From NCBI RefSeq assembly GCF_046250175.1, contig NZ_CP176468.1: a stretch of 64,000 bases of DNA. One strand, written 5' to 3'. The DNA comes from Psychromonas sp030397575. Lineage in GTDB: Bacteria; Pseudomonadota; Gammaproteobacteria; Enterobacterales; Psychromonadaceae. Made by a program: the position numbers and the translations under genes. The notes under the pieces are model-generated. The model searched no databases, was not told the origin of the DNA, and worked only from the letters and a program-made list of their open reading frames with translations. This document shows positions 8,767 to 17,281 of the stretch, piece after piece (the first letter of the stretch is position 1; each line of letters opens with the position of its first letter).

Positions 8767-10230
8767 ATGTTACCAGTCATCGCTTTAGTAGGTCGCCCTA
8801 ATGTAGGTAAATCTACGCTTTTCAATCGTTTAACACGTACCCGAGATGCGTTAGTTGCCGATTTCCCTGGCTTAACGCGTGACCGTAAATATGGTCAGGC
8901 GAAAGTTGAAGAACTTGAGTTTATCGTGATTGATACCGGTGGTATTCAAGGCGATGAAGAGGGGATTGATGCATTAATGGCAGAGCAATCACTGATTGCT
9001 GTCGAAGAAGCGGATGCAGTTTTATTTTTAGTAGATGCGCGTGTGGGGTTAACTGTAGCTGATGAAGCGATTGCTGCACACCTGCGTAAGCAAAATAAAA
9101 AAGTTATGGTGGTTGCTAATAAAACTGATGGTATCGATGCTGACTCAATGTGTGGTGAGTTCTACGCATTAGCCTTGGGTGAGATCTTCCAAATCGCTGC
9201 AGCACACGGTAAAGGTGTGCGTCAGATGATTGATGCAGCACTAGAAGAGTTCCAAGAAGAAAACCCAGTAACAGATGAAGTTGATGAGTACGAATTCGCA
9301 TTAGAATACGATGATGAAGACGAAGACAAAATTGCTAAAGAGCAAGAGCGCCTTGCAAACTTACCCATTAAATTAGCATTAATTGGTCGTCCAAATGTAG
9401 GTAAATCAACACTGACTAACCGTATTTTAGGTGAAGAACGTGTATTAGTTTACGATATGCCAGGAACAACACGTGATAGTGTTTATATTCCAATGGAACG
9501 TGATGGACGTGAATATGTATTGATCGATACTGCTGGTGTACGTAAGCGTAAAAAAGTTAATGAAACCGTAGAAAAATTCTCTGTAATTAAAACCCTAAAA
9601 GCAATTGAAGACTCAAACGTTGTATTGTTAATTATCGATGCTCGTGATGGTATATCAGATCAAGATTTAAGCTTATTAGGTTATACCTTAAATTCAGGTC
9701 GTTCATTAGTGATTGCCGTGAACAAATGGGATGGCATGACAGAATATGATAAAGAGCGTGTTAAAACAGAATTAGACCGTCGTTTAGGTTTTATCGACTT
9801 TGCTAAAATACACTTTATTTCTGCGTTACATGGTACAGGGGTAGGTCACTTGTTTGAATCAGTTGAAGAGGCGTATATGTCTTCAACTAAACGTATCTCT
9901 ACAGCGATGCTAACACGTATTATGGGCATGGCAACAGATGACCATGAGCCACCAATGGTTGGGGCGCGTCGTGTTAAATTACGTTATGCGCATGCGGGTG
10001 GTTACAACCCTCCATTAATCGTAATTCACGGTAACCAAGTGAAGAAATTAGCTGACTCTTACAAGCGTTACTTAATGAATTACTTCCGTCGTACATTAGG
10101 CATTATGGGCACGCCAATTCGTATCGAATTTAGAGAAGGTAGCAACCCATTTGAAGGTCGTCGTAACAAATTAACGCCGCATCAAATGTATAAGCGTCAA
10201 CGTATGATGCGTCATCATAATAAGAAGTAA
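8767..10230 (+). CDS. der: Ribosome-assembly GTPase Der (EngA)
   Basis: 487 aa essential GTPase with two tandem Era-like G domains, active in 50S subunit assembly. The first P-loop is GRPNVGKSTLFNRL near residue 8, with DTGG, and the first NKTD specificity motif near residue 117. After a very acidic linker (DEVDEYEFALEYDDEDEDK) the second P-loop GRPNVGKSTLTNRI occurs near residue 206, with DTAG and NKWD. A C-terminal KH-like domain ends in a basic tail (KLTPHQMYKRQRMMRHHNKK). Length and domain order are normal. The next gene starts four bases after the stop. Confidence 0.98.
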   Translation: MLPVIALVGRPNVGKSTLFNRLTRTRDALVADFPGLTRDRKYGQAKVEELEFIVIDTGGIQGDEEGIDALMAEQSLIAVEEADAVLFLVDARVGLTVADEAIAAHLRKQNKKVMVVANKTDGIDADSMCGEFYALALGEIFQIAAAHGKGVRQMIDAALEEFQEENPVTDEVDEYEFALEYDDEDEDKIAKEQERLANLPIKLALIGRPNVGKSTLTNRILGEERVLVYDMPGTTRDSVYIPMERDGREYVLIDTAGVRKRKKVNETVEKFSVIKTLKAIEDSNVVLLIIDARDGISDQDLSLLGYTLNSGRSLVIAVNKWDGMTEYDKERVKTELDRRLGFIDFAKIHFISALHGTGVGHLFESVEEAYMSSTKRISTAMLTRIMGMATDDHEPPMVGARRVKLRYAHAGGYNPPLIVIHGNQVKKLADSYKRYLMNYFRRTLGIMGTPIRIEFREGSNPFEGRRNKLTPHQMYKRQRMMRHHNKK

Positions 10231-10233
10231 TAA

Positions 10234-10458
10234 ATGCAATTGCTTTGCCCGCATTGTGAATCAGAATTAATTCGTAGTGGTGAGTCAAAACGCCACTGTG
10301 AAGCATGCCACACTGATTTTATACTTAGTATCGAGTGTCATGAATGTGGGGAAGCATTACAGCGTTTAAAAGCCTGTGGCGCTGTTAATTTTTGGTGTGA
10401 CCATTGTAATGAGTTAAAGAGTAAATCTTCGGCAAGTTATATATTGGTTGATGCTTAA
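10234..10458 (+). CDS. YfgJ-type zinc-ribbon protein
   Basis: 74-residue double zinc-ribbon protein. CxxC pairs are visible as CPHC, CEAC, CHEC and CDHC, enough for two four-cysteine metal sites. It begins four bases after der, the position of E. coli yfgJ, and is translated in the same operon. Its function is unknown; nucleic-acid or protein binding is the usual guess for such ribbons. Confidence 0.85.
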   Translation: MQLLCPHCESELIRSGESKRHCEACHTDFILSIECHECGEALQRLKACGAVNFWCDHCNELKSKSSASYILVDA

Positions 10459-10478
10459 TAAAATGACTTTTAGCCATT

Positions 10479-10507
10479 AAAAAGGAGTGTTGATACACTC
10501 CTTTTTT
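10479..10507. terminator. Bidirectional terminator between yfgJ-like gene and dolP
   Basis: Arms AAAAAGGAGTGT (10479-10490) and ACACTCCTTTTT (10495-10506) with a TGAT loop. It carries T on the right and A on the left, so it works on both strands between two convergent operons. Confidence 0.93.
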
Positions 10508-10562
10508 AATTTATGGAAATTGCTTTTGAGAATTTTTCTGAGGATGATTGATTAGAGCCGAG

Positions 10563-11144
10563 CTATTTAGCTGGGATAATCTCAAACACTCTCACTACCT
10601 GCTTTACACCATCAATATTACTGGTGATCTCAGTGGCAAAGTCAGACATCTCTTTGGTTACTTGGCCAATTAAAAATACTTCCGCATCTTCAGTCACTAC
10701 TTTAATTTTTAATGGATTAATCTTGTCGTGACCTGTTAATTGGCTTTTCACTTTAGTGGTTAACCAAGTGTCTTGTGTTTGTTGCACAATACTAATCGGT
10801 TGATTAATGCGTAATTGATTATAAACACCTGCCACCCCCTTAATATTGTTTAATAAGCTTTCAATCTCATTACTGTGCTCTTGAGAATCAATCTGACCGA
10901 TTAATAATAGGTAGCTATTATTGGCGACGATATTAATGCGAATCTCTTTACTATAAGCATCTGAAGCAACGATGGCGTCGATAGCTGCTTCTGCTAAGTC
11001 ATCATCCTTCACTAGTTGTGCAATGCTGCGTTCATCACTGCTTACTGCTACAGCAGTACCTGCTGCAACGATTAAACCTCCGGCACAGCCTTGTAACGCA
11101 AGTGTGGACAATAAAAGTGTAACGATATAAAAAGGTGATCTCAT
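10563..11144 (-). CDS. dolP: Division/outer-membrane lipoprotein DolP (YraP), two BON domains
   Basis: 193 aa lipoprotein that in E. coli localises to the division site and supports outer-membrane integrity and BAM function. I start at the ATG at 11144 because AGGACAGACA precedes it and it gives a proper signal (MRSPFYIVTLLLSTLALQGC, lipobox LQGC); the open frame extends further upstream but overlaps diaA. Two BON domains follow, about residues 45-110 and 120-190, marked by the Gly-containing SYLLLIGQIDS and AEVFLIGQVTK strands. It lies just behind diaA, as in E. coli (yraP after diaA). Confidence 0.94.
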   Translation of the reverse strand: MRSPFYIVTLLLSTLALQGCAGGLIVAAGTAVAVSSDERSIAQLVKDDDLAEAAIDAIVASDAYSKEIRINIVANNSYLLLIGQIDSQEHSNEIESLLNNIKGVAGVYNQLRINQPISIVQQTQDTWLTTKVKSQLTGHDKINPLKIKVVTEDAEVFLIGQVTKEMSDFATEITSNIDGVKQVVRVFEIIPAK

Positions 11145-11152
11145 TGTCTGTC

Positions 11153-11740
11153 CTAATATTGAGGGAATAACTGTTGGTCTATTAAATCGCTTAAGCAATT
11201 TACTACTAACATGTGGATCTCTTCAATACGCGCACCTTTATCACTTGGTGCACGAATTTCGATATCATCTGTGCCTAACAGGCCGGCAATCTCACCGCCA
11301 TCAACACCTGTCATGGCAATTATTTGAATATTTTTGCTTAATGCTGTTTCCACTGCCTTCACCATATTACGGCTATTACCACCGTGGCTGATAGTGATTA
11401 ACACATCACCCGGTTGTGCTAAGGCTGAAATTTGACGTGCATAAATTTGGTCAAAGTGACTGTCACTGGCAATTGCTGATACTAAAGATGAATCAGATGT
11501 GATCGCAATCGCTGGCAGAGCAGGGCGGTCTGTTTCATATTTATTTAGTAAATGTGACGCGAATATCTGTGCTAAACCTGCTGCACCACCATTGCCACAG
11601 ATTAATAATTTGTGGCCGTTTATTAAACAATCTTTTAATAAAATGGCCGCTGCTTCAATTTGTTCTGGTAAGGCTTCTGCGGCAACGATTTTTGTTTGAA
11701 TGCTCTCTGCAAAGTGAGCTTGGATTTTTTCATTAACCAT
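11153..11740 (-). CDS. diaA: DnaA initiator-associating protein DiaA (SIS domain)
   Basis: 195 aa SIS-fold protein that binds DnaA and promotes replication initiation in E. coli. The start ATG 11740 (MVNEKIQAHFAESIQTKI) matches the E. coli N-terminus; the frame upstream adds 12 residues overlapping yraN and is rejected. SIS features include ICGNGGAAGLAQIFASHLLNK, SHGGNSRNMVKAVE and the ARIEEIHMLVVNCLSDLID C-terminal helix. It is nine bases behind yraN and nine bases before dolP, so the operon is compact. Confidence 0.93.
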   Translation of the reverse strand: MVNEKIQAHFAESIQTKIVAAEALPEQIEAAAILLKDCLINGHKLLICGNGGAAGLAQIFASHLLNKYETDRPALPAIAITSDSSLVSAIASDSHFDQIYARQISALAQPGDVLITISHGGNSRNMVKAVETALSKNIQIIAMTGVDGGEIAGLLGTDDIEIRAPSDKGARIEEIHMLVVNCLSDLIDQQLFPQY

Positions 11741-11748
11741 GTGATTTA

Positions 11749-12117
11749 TTACTCTTGAAATGCATCTTGTATCCATTGCGGTTGTATTGCTGACTCACTA
11801 ATAGCAATAACATCAAAGCGACAATAAGGTTCATCATCAAGCTGTGATAAATAATGCTTAGCGGTCTTTATTAATTTTCGCTGTTTTTGCGGTGTAATGG
11901 AAGCTGTTGCCCCACCAAAATCCTGATTTTTTCTATATCGTACTTCAATAAAGACCAAGGTGCCTTGATCTGACATGATTAAATCGATTTCACCAAACCG
12001 ACAATAAAAATTTTGACATATTAACAACAAGCCCTGTTTTTGTAAGAACGCCAGAGCTTGTTGTTCGGCTTGAACGCCGCGAGTATTACTGGCTTGAAAG
12101 AGGCGAGGTAACTTCAA
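11749..12117 (-). CDS. yraN: UPF0102 family protein YraN (endonuclease-like)
   Basis: 122 aa member of the UPF0102 family with a Holliday-junction-resolvase-like nuclease fold. The core motif is GEIDLIM followed by LVFIEVRYR, where Asp/Glu/Lys-type residues would form the PD-(D/E)XK site; note that the usual Lys after EV is Arg here. N-terminal RGVQAEQQALAFLQKQG is typical. The start overlaps the lpoA 3' end by 32 bases, indicating coupling. The cellular role is not established. Confidence 0.9.
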   Translation of the reverse strand: MKLPRLFQASNTRGVQAEQQALAFLQKQGLLLICQNFYCRFGEIDLIMSDQGTLVFIEVRYRKNQDFGGATASITPQKQRKLIKTAKHYLSQLDDEPYCRFDVIAISESAIQPQWIQDAFQE

Positions 12118-14218
12118 CTAAATTGCCGTCTTCATAGGTCGCCCAGCTTAACTTACTCTCCACTGTATTGCTCGCATCCAAAGTCAGCTCTCCTACTAAA
12201 CCTGGAAACTTGTAGCCTTCTATCACTTGTAGAGGTTTGAGTTGCTCAATTAGGTTGTAGCTATCATAACCTAAGGCGAATAAACGTAATGTACCTAAAC
12301 GCTGTTTTGGCCAGATTGCTTGAATTTTTTCATTCATTTGTGATTCATCATTAATTAAGAAATTCACATCTGAGAAAGTTAAACCAGTAAGTTCTTTATC
12401 CTGTGTATTAGTAATATCTGCTGAATGACTGCGTGAACTCGCATACAGAGGGATATTCTCAGCAAACGGACTGATAGTCACCGATAGGAAAGGTTTAATG
12501 AAGAGCAGTTCACTACGTTTGCTGATAATATAAATAGCATCAACATCACGACGACTTCTTGCTTCAGCTTCTAGTTTTCTGCCCAACATACCTTGCATCT
12601 GACTAATACGTTCTTTACTTTGATCCGTATGTAATGCACTTGCTAAGAACTTTCCATAGTCAGAATCTTTAGAGAAGTAATGCGTTTCAGCAGGGTAGCT
12701 CTCAACGGTTTCATCTGTTGCTTGTTGTGCTTCAGATAATGACTTCCAACGTGCTTCAAAAGCTGCCGCTGTTCGGCGACCAAAATCAGAATTTGGTGCT
12801 AACAGTAATGGTTTTTTATGCTTGTTTTGAAAGATAACTTCAGCTGCTTGCTCGGCTTCACCCTCTGGTGATAGTGGGAATGCATAGTGAATTGACGAAG
12901 TACGCTGATCCGCAGGAAAACCATTTAATGCTAATACAGGAATATCTTTCACTAAAGGGAGTAGTACTTCTACATTAGGTTTTAATAGCGGACCAATAAC
13001 AAATCCAATATGCTGGCTGTGTAGCTGGTCTGCAATTTCTTGCATACTCATCTTGTTTGTATCAAGGAATAACATGTGTGGTGGGGTTGCAATGTAGTCT
13101 CTGTCTGAACGTGCAGAACTAATGTTTTGTGCATCACCAGCACTGTTTACTAGGCTCGTATCATAACCTGCATCTTGTTCTTCCTGTTGACGCTTTTTAT
13201 CATCAGCTTGGTTATAAAAGGCGTAACTAATACCGTATTGAATGGCTTGTGCTGGCTTCTTAAAGCGACCTGTGAGTGGCAATAACACTGCGATTTTAGT
13301 TGGCTGGTAAGGACTCGCTTCTGGAATGTTTTTCAATTGTGATGGCATGTAATCAATCACAGGATGCGCTGGGTAAAGTAACTTCCATGCCTCTACACCA
13401 CGTAATAATTGATTGGTACGTAATTGGTAACGGTGGTAGATACTTGCTAACGAGTACCAACCTTGAACAAAGGCTTGCTCATCGGTTAAAGGAGTCTCAT
13501 TTGTATTGTTTGTTTGACGTGCGTTTAATTCCGCTTCAATTGCTGCTAGCTCACTGTCGAAGGCATTACCTTTTGTTACATCTGAAACAGGTGCCGAAGT
13601 CGCGCTTTTATTGTTATTAACAGGTGTGCTATTAAACTGGTTTAATACACTTGGATCAAGCATGTTTAACTCTGACAACATTAAGTCGTTGTATTGTTGT
13701 TTTTGCTTACTCACCGTTAATAACGGTGTTAATTCAAATAACGTATCCACTGCTGCTTGATGCTCTTTATTTCGCACATGCAGTTCAGTTTTTAGTTTTA
13801 GGTAATGTAATTTAGCTGGAACAGAAACTAGCTCTGGATCAATACGTTTTAATGTTTCCATTGTGTCATCAAGTTGGTTCTGTGCATATTGATTATCGGC
13901 TATCAATAATAAAAGATGATTCTTTTGCTGTGTATTCAGCGTTTTATTTTGTAAATATTCAATCACTGAGTCAGCTAAAACATATTTACTTTCTTTGGTT
14001 AGCGCCTGTATTGCCGCTAACTGCCATTCAGTATTTTGTGGTTCTTTCACTTCCTCTGCTTTTTGTAGTAAGTATTCCGCTGTTTCATAGAATTCAGTGA
14101 ACAGAGTAGGCGCGCCTTTTTTATCTTGCCCCACACCAGTACAAGCTGAAATAAGCAAAATGCTCAAAGCAACAAGGTAGAAATGTATAACACGTTTAGA
14201 TAAATTTGCAGTGGTCAA
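12086..14218 (-). CDS. lpoA: Penicillin-binding protein activator LpoA
   Basis: 710 aa outer-membrane lipoprotein that reaches through the periplasm to activate PBP1A. I place the start at a TTG (14218) rather than the TTG seven codons upstream, because AAGGA sits seven bases before it; the protein then begins MTTANLSKRVIHFY and has the lipobox ISAC. The N-terminal third is TPR-like helical, a Ser/Asn/Thr-rich linker lies around residues 205-240, and the C-terminal half is a periplasmic-binding-protein-like domain (KIAVLLPLTGRFKKPAQAI onward). lpoA-yraN-diaA-dolP divergent from rsmI is the E. coli arrangement. Confidence 0.94.
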   Translation of the reverse strand: MTTANLSKRVIHFYLVALSILLISACTGVGQDKKGAPTLFTEFYETAEYLLQKAEEVKEPQNTEWQLAAIQALTKESKYVLADSVIEYLQNKTLNTQQKNHLLLLIADNQYAQNQLDDTMETLKRIDPELVSVPAKLHYLKLKTELHVRNKEHQAAVDTLFELTPLLTVSKQKQQYNDLMLSELNMLDPSVLNQFNSTPVNNNKSATSAPVSDVTKGNAFDSELAAIEAELNARQTNNTNETPLTDEQAFVQGWYSLASIYHRYQLRTNQLLRGVEAWKLLYPAHPVIDYMPSQLKNIPEASPYQPTKIAVLLPLTGRFKKPAQAIQYGISYAFYNQADDKKRQQEEQDAGYDTSLVNSAGDAQNISSARSDRDYIATPPHMLFLDTNKMSMQEIADQLHSQHIGFVIGPLLKPNVEVLLPLVKDIPVLALNGFPADQRTSSIHYAFPLSPEGEAEQAAEVIFQNKHKKPLLLAPNSDFGRRTAAAFEARWKSLSEAQQATDETVESYPAETHYFSKDSDYGKFLASALHTDQSKERISQMQGMLGRKLEAEARSRRDVDAIYIISKRSELLFIKPFLSVTISPFAENIPLYASSRSHSADITNTQDKELTGLTFSDVNFLINDESQMNEKIQAIWPKQRLGTLRLFALGYDSYNLIEQLKPLQVIEGYKFPGLVGELTLDASNTVESKLSWATYEDGNLVEVTSPLSSQ

Positions 14219-14336
14219 ATTATTGTCCTTTTTAATCAAACTAATTCAAGATCAGTTTTCAGATAGGTATCAAGATGCCTATAGTGTAATATTGCCGACT
14301 TAGTTAAACAATCCTTAACACTTATTAGAGTCGAAT
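14219..14336. promoter_or_regulatory. Divergent promoter region lpoA / rsmI
   Basis: A 118-base gap between divergently transcribed lpoA and rsmI, AT-rich and without a reading frame. It must carry both promoters. I could not fix -35/-10 boxes with confidence. Confidence 0.5.
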
Positions 14337-15197
14337 ATGTCTGAAAATAATCAATTAAATAACGAAGTAAGCGCAAAGTTGTACATTGTCGCCACTCCTT
14401 TGGGTAATATCGGCGATATTACCTATCGTGCCGTTGAAATCTTAAAAAACGTCGATTTAATTGCTGCCGAAGATACTCGCCACAGTGGTAAACTATTAAG
14501 CTACTATCAAATCAGTAAACCTACTTTTCCATTACACGACCACAACGAACGTCAACGCGGTAGTGTTTTGATTGAAAAAATAAAAGCAGGTCAATCTGTT
14601 GCATTAATCTCTGACGCTGGTACGCCATTAATCAGCGACCCTGGTTATCATTTAGTTAATGAATGCCGAGAAGCTGGCGTTGATGTTGTACCTGTACCTG
14701 GTGCATGTGCTGCAATTACTGCTCTTTCAGCCGCTGGCTTACCTTCTGACCGCTTTTCTTTCGAAGGGTTCTTACCTGTTAAAGAAAAAGCAAAAACAGA
14801 GAAGTTAACAGCACTCTCAGAAGAAACTCAAACCATGATCTTTTACGAATCTCCTCGCCGTATGCAGGATACCGTAAAACATATAATTAATATCATGGGG
14901 GAAGACAGAAAATTAGTGGTTGCGCGTGAATTAACTAAAATGTTTGAGTCTTATTACGCGTTACCAGCAGGTGAAATGTTGGAATGGTTAGCTTCAGATA
15001 CTAACCACTGTCGTGGTGAATTTGTGTTAATGGTAGCTGGTGCTGCAAAAGAGCAAGATGCACTGTCTGTCGATGCCATTAAAACGCTAACATTATTGAA
15101 AAAAGAATTGCCGCTCAAAAAAGCAGCCGCGATCACAGCTGAAATTCACCACCTTAAGAAAAATGACTTATATAAATGGGGTTTAGAGAACCTCTAG
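14337..15197 (+). CDS. rsmI: 16S rRNA 2'-O-ribose C1402 methyltransferase RsmI
   Basis: 286 aa SAM-dependent methyltransferase of the tetrapyrrole-methylase fold that modifies C1402 in the decoding centre. The signature segments are YIVATPLGNIGDITYRA, AAEDTRHSGKLL, LISDAGTPLISDPGY and the FYESPRRMQDTV strand-helix. Length matches E. coli RsmI (286 aa). It is divergent from lpoA, and the rnpB promoter lies only a few bases after its stop. Confidence 0.96.
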   Translation: MSENNQLNNEVSAKLYIVATPLGNIGDITYRAVEILKNVDLIAAEDTRHSGKLLSYYQISKPTFPLHDHNERQRGSVLIEKIKAGQSVALISDAGTPLISDPGYHLVNECREAGVDVVPVPGACAAITALSAAGLPSDRFSFEGFLPVKEKAKTEKLTALSEETQTMIFYESPRRMQDTVKHIINIMGEDRKLVVARELTKMFESYYALPAGEMLEWLASDTNHCRGEFVLMVAGAAKEQDALSVDAIKTLTLLKKELPLKKAAAITAEIHHLKKNDLYKWGLENL

Positions 15198-15200
15198 CCC

Positions 15201-15228
15201 TTGTTATCTCTATTGGTTTCCGTATAAT
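15201..15228 (+). promoter_or_regulatory. rnpB promoter
   Basis: -35 TTGTTA (15201-15206), 16-base spacer, -10 TATAAT (15223-15228). The consensus -10 starts right after the rsmI stop and about seven bases before the first RNase P RNA bases. Confidence 0.85.
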
Positions 15229-15235
15229 CCGCCGC

Positions 15236-15611
<376 letters not shown>

Positions 15612-15612
15612 T

Positions 15613-15648
15613 AGCCCCTAGTTTATGAAAATAAACTAGGGGCTTTTT
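15613..15648 (+). terminator. rnpB terminator
   Basis: Perfect 14-base arms AGCCCCTAGTTTAT (15613-15626) and ATAAACTAGGGGCT (15631-15644) around a GAAA tetraloop, then TTTT. It follows the RNA 3' end directly. Confidence 0.96.
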
Positions 15649-15665
15649 CGTTTCTGGAGCAAGTG

Positions 15666-15851
15666 ACAAGGTACAAGGTACAAGGTGACAAGGTTACAAG
15701 GTTACAAGGTTACAAGGTACAAGGTACAAGGTACAAGGTACAAGGTTACAAGGTACAAGGTTACAAGGTACAAGGTTACAAGGTACAAGGTTACAAGGTT
15801 ACAAGGGGACAAGGTGCAAGGTACAAGGTTAAAAGGGGACAAAGTACAGGG
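15666..15851 (+). repeat. Tandem array of 7/8-base units (ACAAGGT / ACAAGGTT)
   Basis: About 25 head-to-tail copies of ACAAGG separated by T, TT, TG or GG, so 7-mers and 8-mers alternate. The last four or five units are degenerate (AAAAGGGG, ACAAAGT, ACAGGG). The array begins 17 bases after the rnpB terminator. Open frames through it on both strands are products of the repeat and not genes. Its relation to the CTTTAAC array at 17186 is described in the findings. Confidence 0.97.
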
Positions 15852-16170
15852 TAATGTTACTGGACTAGATGAAGAGTTAAGCGATGAACTCACTTCTTTA
15901 CATGTTAATACTAAGCTCATTTTGGTTCGGTGTTGGAGACGGTTTTTTATACAGAGGAGTCAATATTCCATATTATCGTTATTAATTCGGACTTTTTTCA
16001 TCTATCCCATGATAAAGATTTGATAAGATAACTTAATTGATTGATTTTATGGTTGATAAAGGTATTGTTATGTTAATTTTAGCAAATTAATATATTCCGT
16101 ATTTCCACCGGAAATATGGAATTTTTCGGTTTAATAAGCTGTTATGTTTATAAGCGTAGAGTTGTAATAT
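15852..16170. other. Non-coding stretch between repeat array and orphan gene
   Basis: About 320 bases with no convincing reading frame. The only structure is an imperfect hairpin at 16094-16122 (separate entry). AT content is high. No insertion-sequence ends were recognised. Confidence 0.5.
16094..16126 (+). terminator. Terminator-like hairpin upstream of the HEPN-like gene
   Basis: Arms ATTCCGTATTTCC (16094-16106) and GGAAATATGGAAT (16110-16122), 13 bases with one G-T wobble and a three-base ACC loop, then TTTT. It could end transcription coming from the rnpB side or act in the leader of the gene at 16171. Confidence 0.6.
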
Positions 16171-16899
16171 ATGAAGAAAAAACAGGCTTCACTTAATTCA
16201 TCCGGTACTCCTATACCTGACCTTACCTCGGAGTGGACTTTAAATACTGACTCCAATAAATATGTAAAAGAATTTTATTTAAATAATGAAAAATGCCCAT
16301 CATATGAAGTTTCATGGAAAAAATCAGACACTTTAGGGCGTTACTCTTTAATTCAAAAAGATCTTAAACAGTTAATGAAAATGGCTTCTATCGGGGCAGA
16401 GCTTGCTTCCGATACTCCTGATATTCAAGGTGAGAATAACGGTTATATTTTTGATTCTGATGATGAATCAGCATTGATTAGAAAGTCCCTTTATATTTCA
16501 TTAGTTATTACATACGGTAAATGTTTTGCATCAGCAAGTGGTCGTCGTCTTAAACTAGAGAAATCCGCCGTATTTAATACGGAAACTCAAGACCTAAAAG
16601 TACTACATGAACAATTAATTGAGGCAAGAAATCAATATATCGCGCATGGTGGTAATACGGATCTAGAATCATCTTCGGTTAGCTTGGTTTTCCATCCGAA
16701 TTTGAGTAATAAAGTTCCACCTGCCATAAGTGTTGATAGTTATTATGTAAATTCTCTGTCAAAGTCTTCGTTTAAAAGGTATCAAAAGTTAATTGAATAC
16801 TTAAATGACTTTGTTGTTAACAAAATGAATGTACTATATGAGAAAATATACAAAGAGCATATAATTAATCAAGTAGATGATTTATATGCGAAAATATAA
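16171..16899 (+). CDS. Orphan protein with HEPN-like RxxxxxH motif
   Basis: 242 aa, no signal peptide or membrane helix. I do not recognise a named family. A mid-protein helical stretch (residues 100-165) carries LIEARNQYIAHGG with Arg153 and His159, the Rx(4-6)H pattern of HEPN domains, which in many toxins and abortive-infection proteins is a ribonuclease site. The rest is helical and Lys/Ser/Asp-rich. The gene is alone, AT-rich, and lies between two short-repeat arrays and next to a transposase fragment, which suggests transfer. A role in defence or stress is inference from the motif and context only. Confidence 0.75.
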   Translation: MKKKQASLNSSGTPIPDLTSEWTLNTDSNKYVKEFYLNNEKCPSYEVSWKKSDTLGRYSLIQKDLKQLMKMASIGAELASDTPDIQGENNGYIFDSDDESALIRKSLYISLVITYGKCFASASGRRLKLEKSAVFNTETQDLKVLHEQLIEARNQYIAHGGNTDLESSSVSLVFHPNLSNKVPPAISVDSYYVNSLSKSSFKRYQKLIEYLNDFVVNKMNVLYEKIYKEHIINQVDDLYAKI

Positions 16900-17185
16900 A
16901 CATAACAAGATAATTGGGCTCCCCGTACCAATCAGATAAGCTGAAACGGTATATCATCATAGTTTAAGGGAGTTCAATATTATAAAAAATAATACTATAG
17001 GCGTTGATTCAGCACTAAAAGTTATTCAAGTTTGTGGGTAGAACTATGGGACACCCATAAACTTTGACGAGTCACATAAGATTTTTCTGTCTTTAATTAT
17101 TTCCTTAATTACCCCACTTAACTATTACTTTAAAAGTGACGAAACATGTTTTGACCTTGGGGCGCTGGGCGAGTTAGCCTGCATG
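16900..17185. other. Non-coding segment with transposase debris
   Basis: Between the HEPN-like gene and the CTTTAAC array. Apart from the IS110-like fragment (16976-17041) I see only a GGGACACCCAT stretch at about 17049 and AT-rich filler; no intact gene. Confidence 0.5.
16976..17041 (+). pseudogene. N-terminal fragment of an IS110-family transposase
   Basis: In one frame the bases read NIIKNNTIGVDSALKVIQVC then Gly and a TAG stop. IGVD-A-K-V-QV is the RuvC-like N-terminal strand (first catalytic Asp) of IS110-type DEDD transposases. The frame ends after about 22 codons and no further transposase sequence was found, so this is a relic. It is short, so chance similarity cannot be excluded. 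Confidence 0.5.
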
Positions 17186-17270
17186 CTTTAACCTTTAACC
17201 TTTAACCTTTAACCTTTAACCTTTAACCTTTAACCTTTAACCTTTAACCTTTAACCTTTAACCTTTAACC
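17186..17270 (+). repeat. Tandem heptamer array (CTTTAAC)n, 12 copies
   Basis: Twelve exact head-to-tail copies of CTTTAAC plus one base (85 bases). It ends 11 bases before the stop codon of the minus-strand transporter at 17282. Read on the minus strand it is GGTTAAA repeated, similar to the GGTTACAA units of the array at 15666. There are no spacers, so it is not a CRISPR array. Confidence 0.98.
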
Positions 17271-17281
17271 ATTCCCAAACC

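Noticed and set aside
15666..15851. Repetitive open frames (KVQGYKV-type and YLVTL-type) across the tandem array
   Set aside because: They arise from the 7/8-base repeat itself, exist on both strands and in two frames, and lack ribosome sites.
17186..17270. CRISPR array or telomere-like element
   Set aside because: Pure head-to-tail heptamers without spacers; no cas genes; internal to a chromosome-like region.
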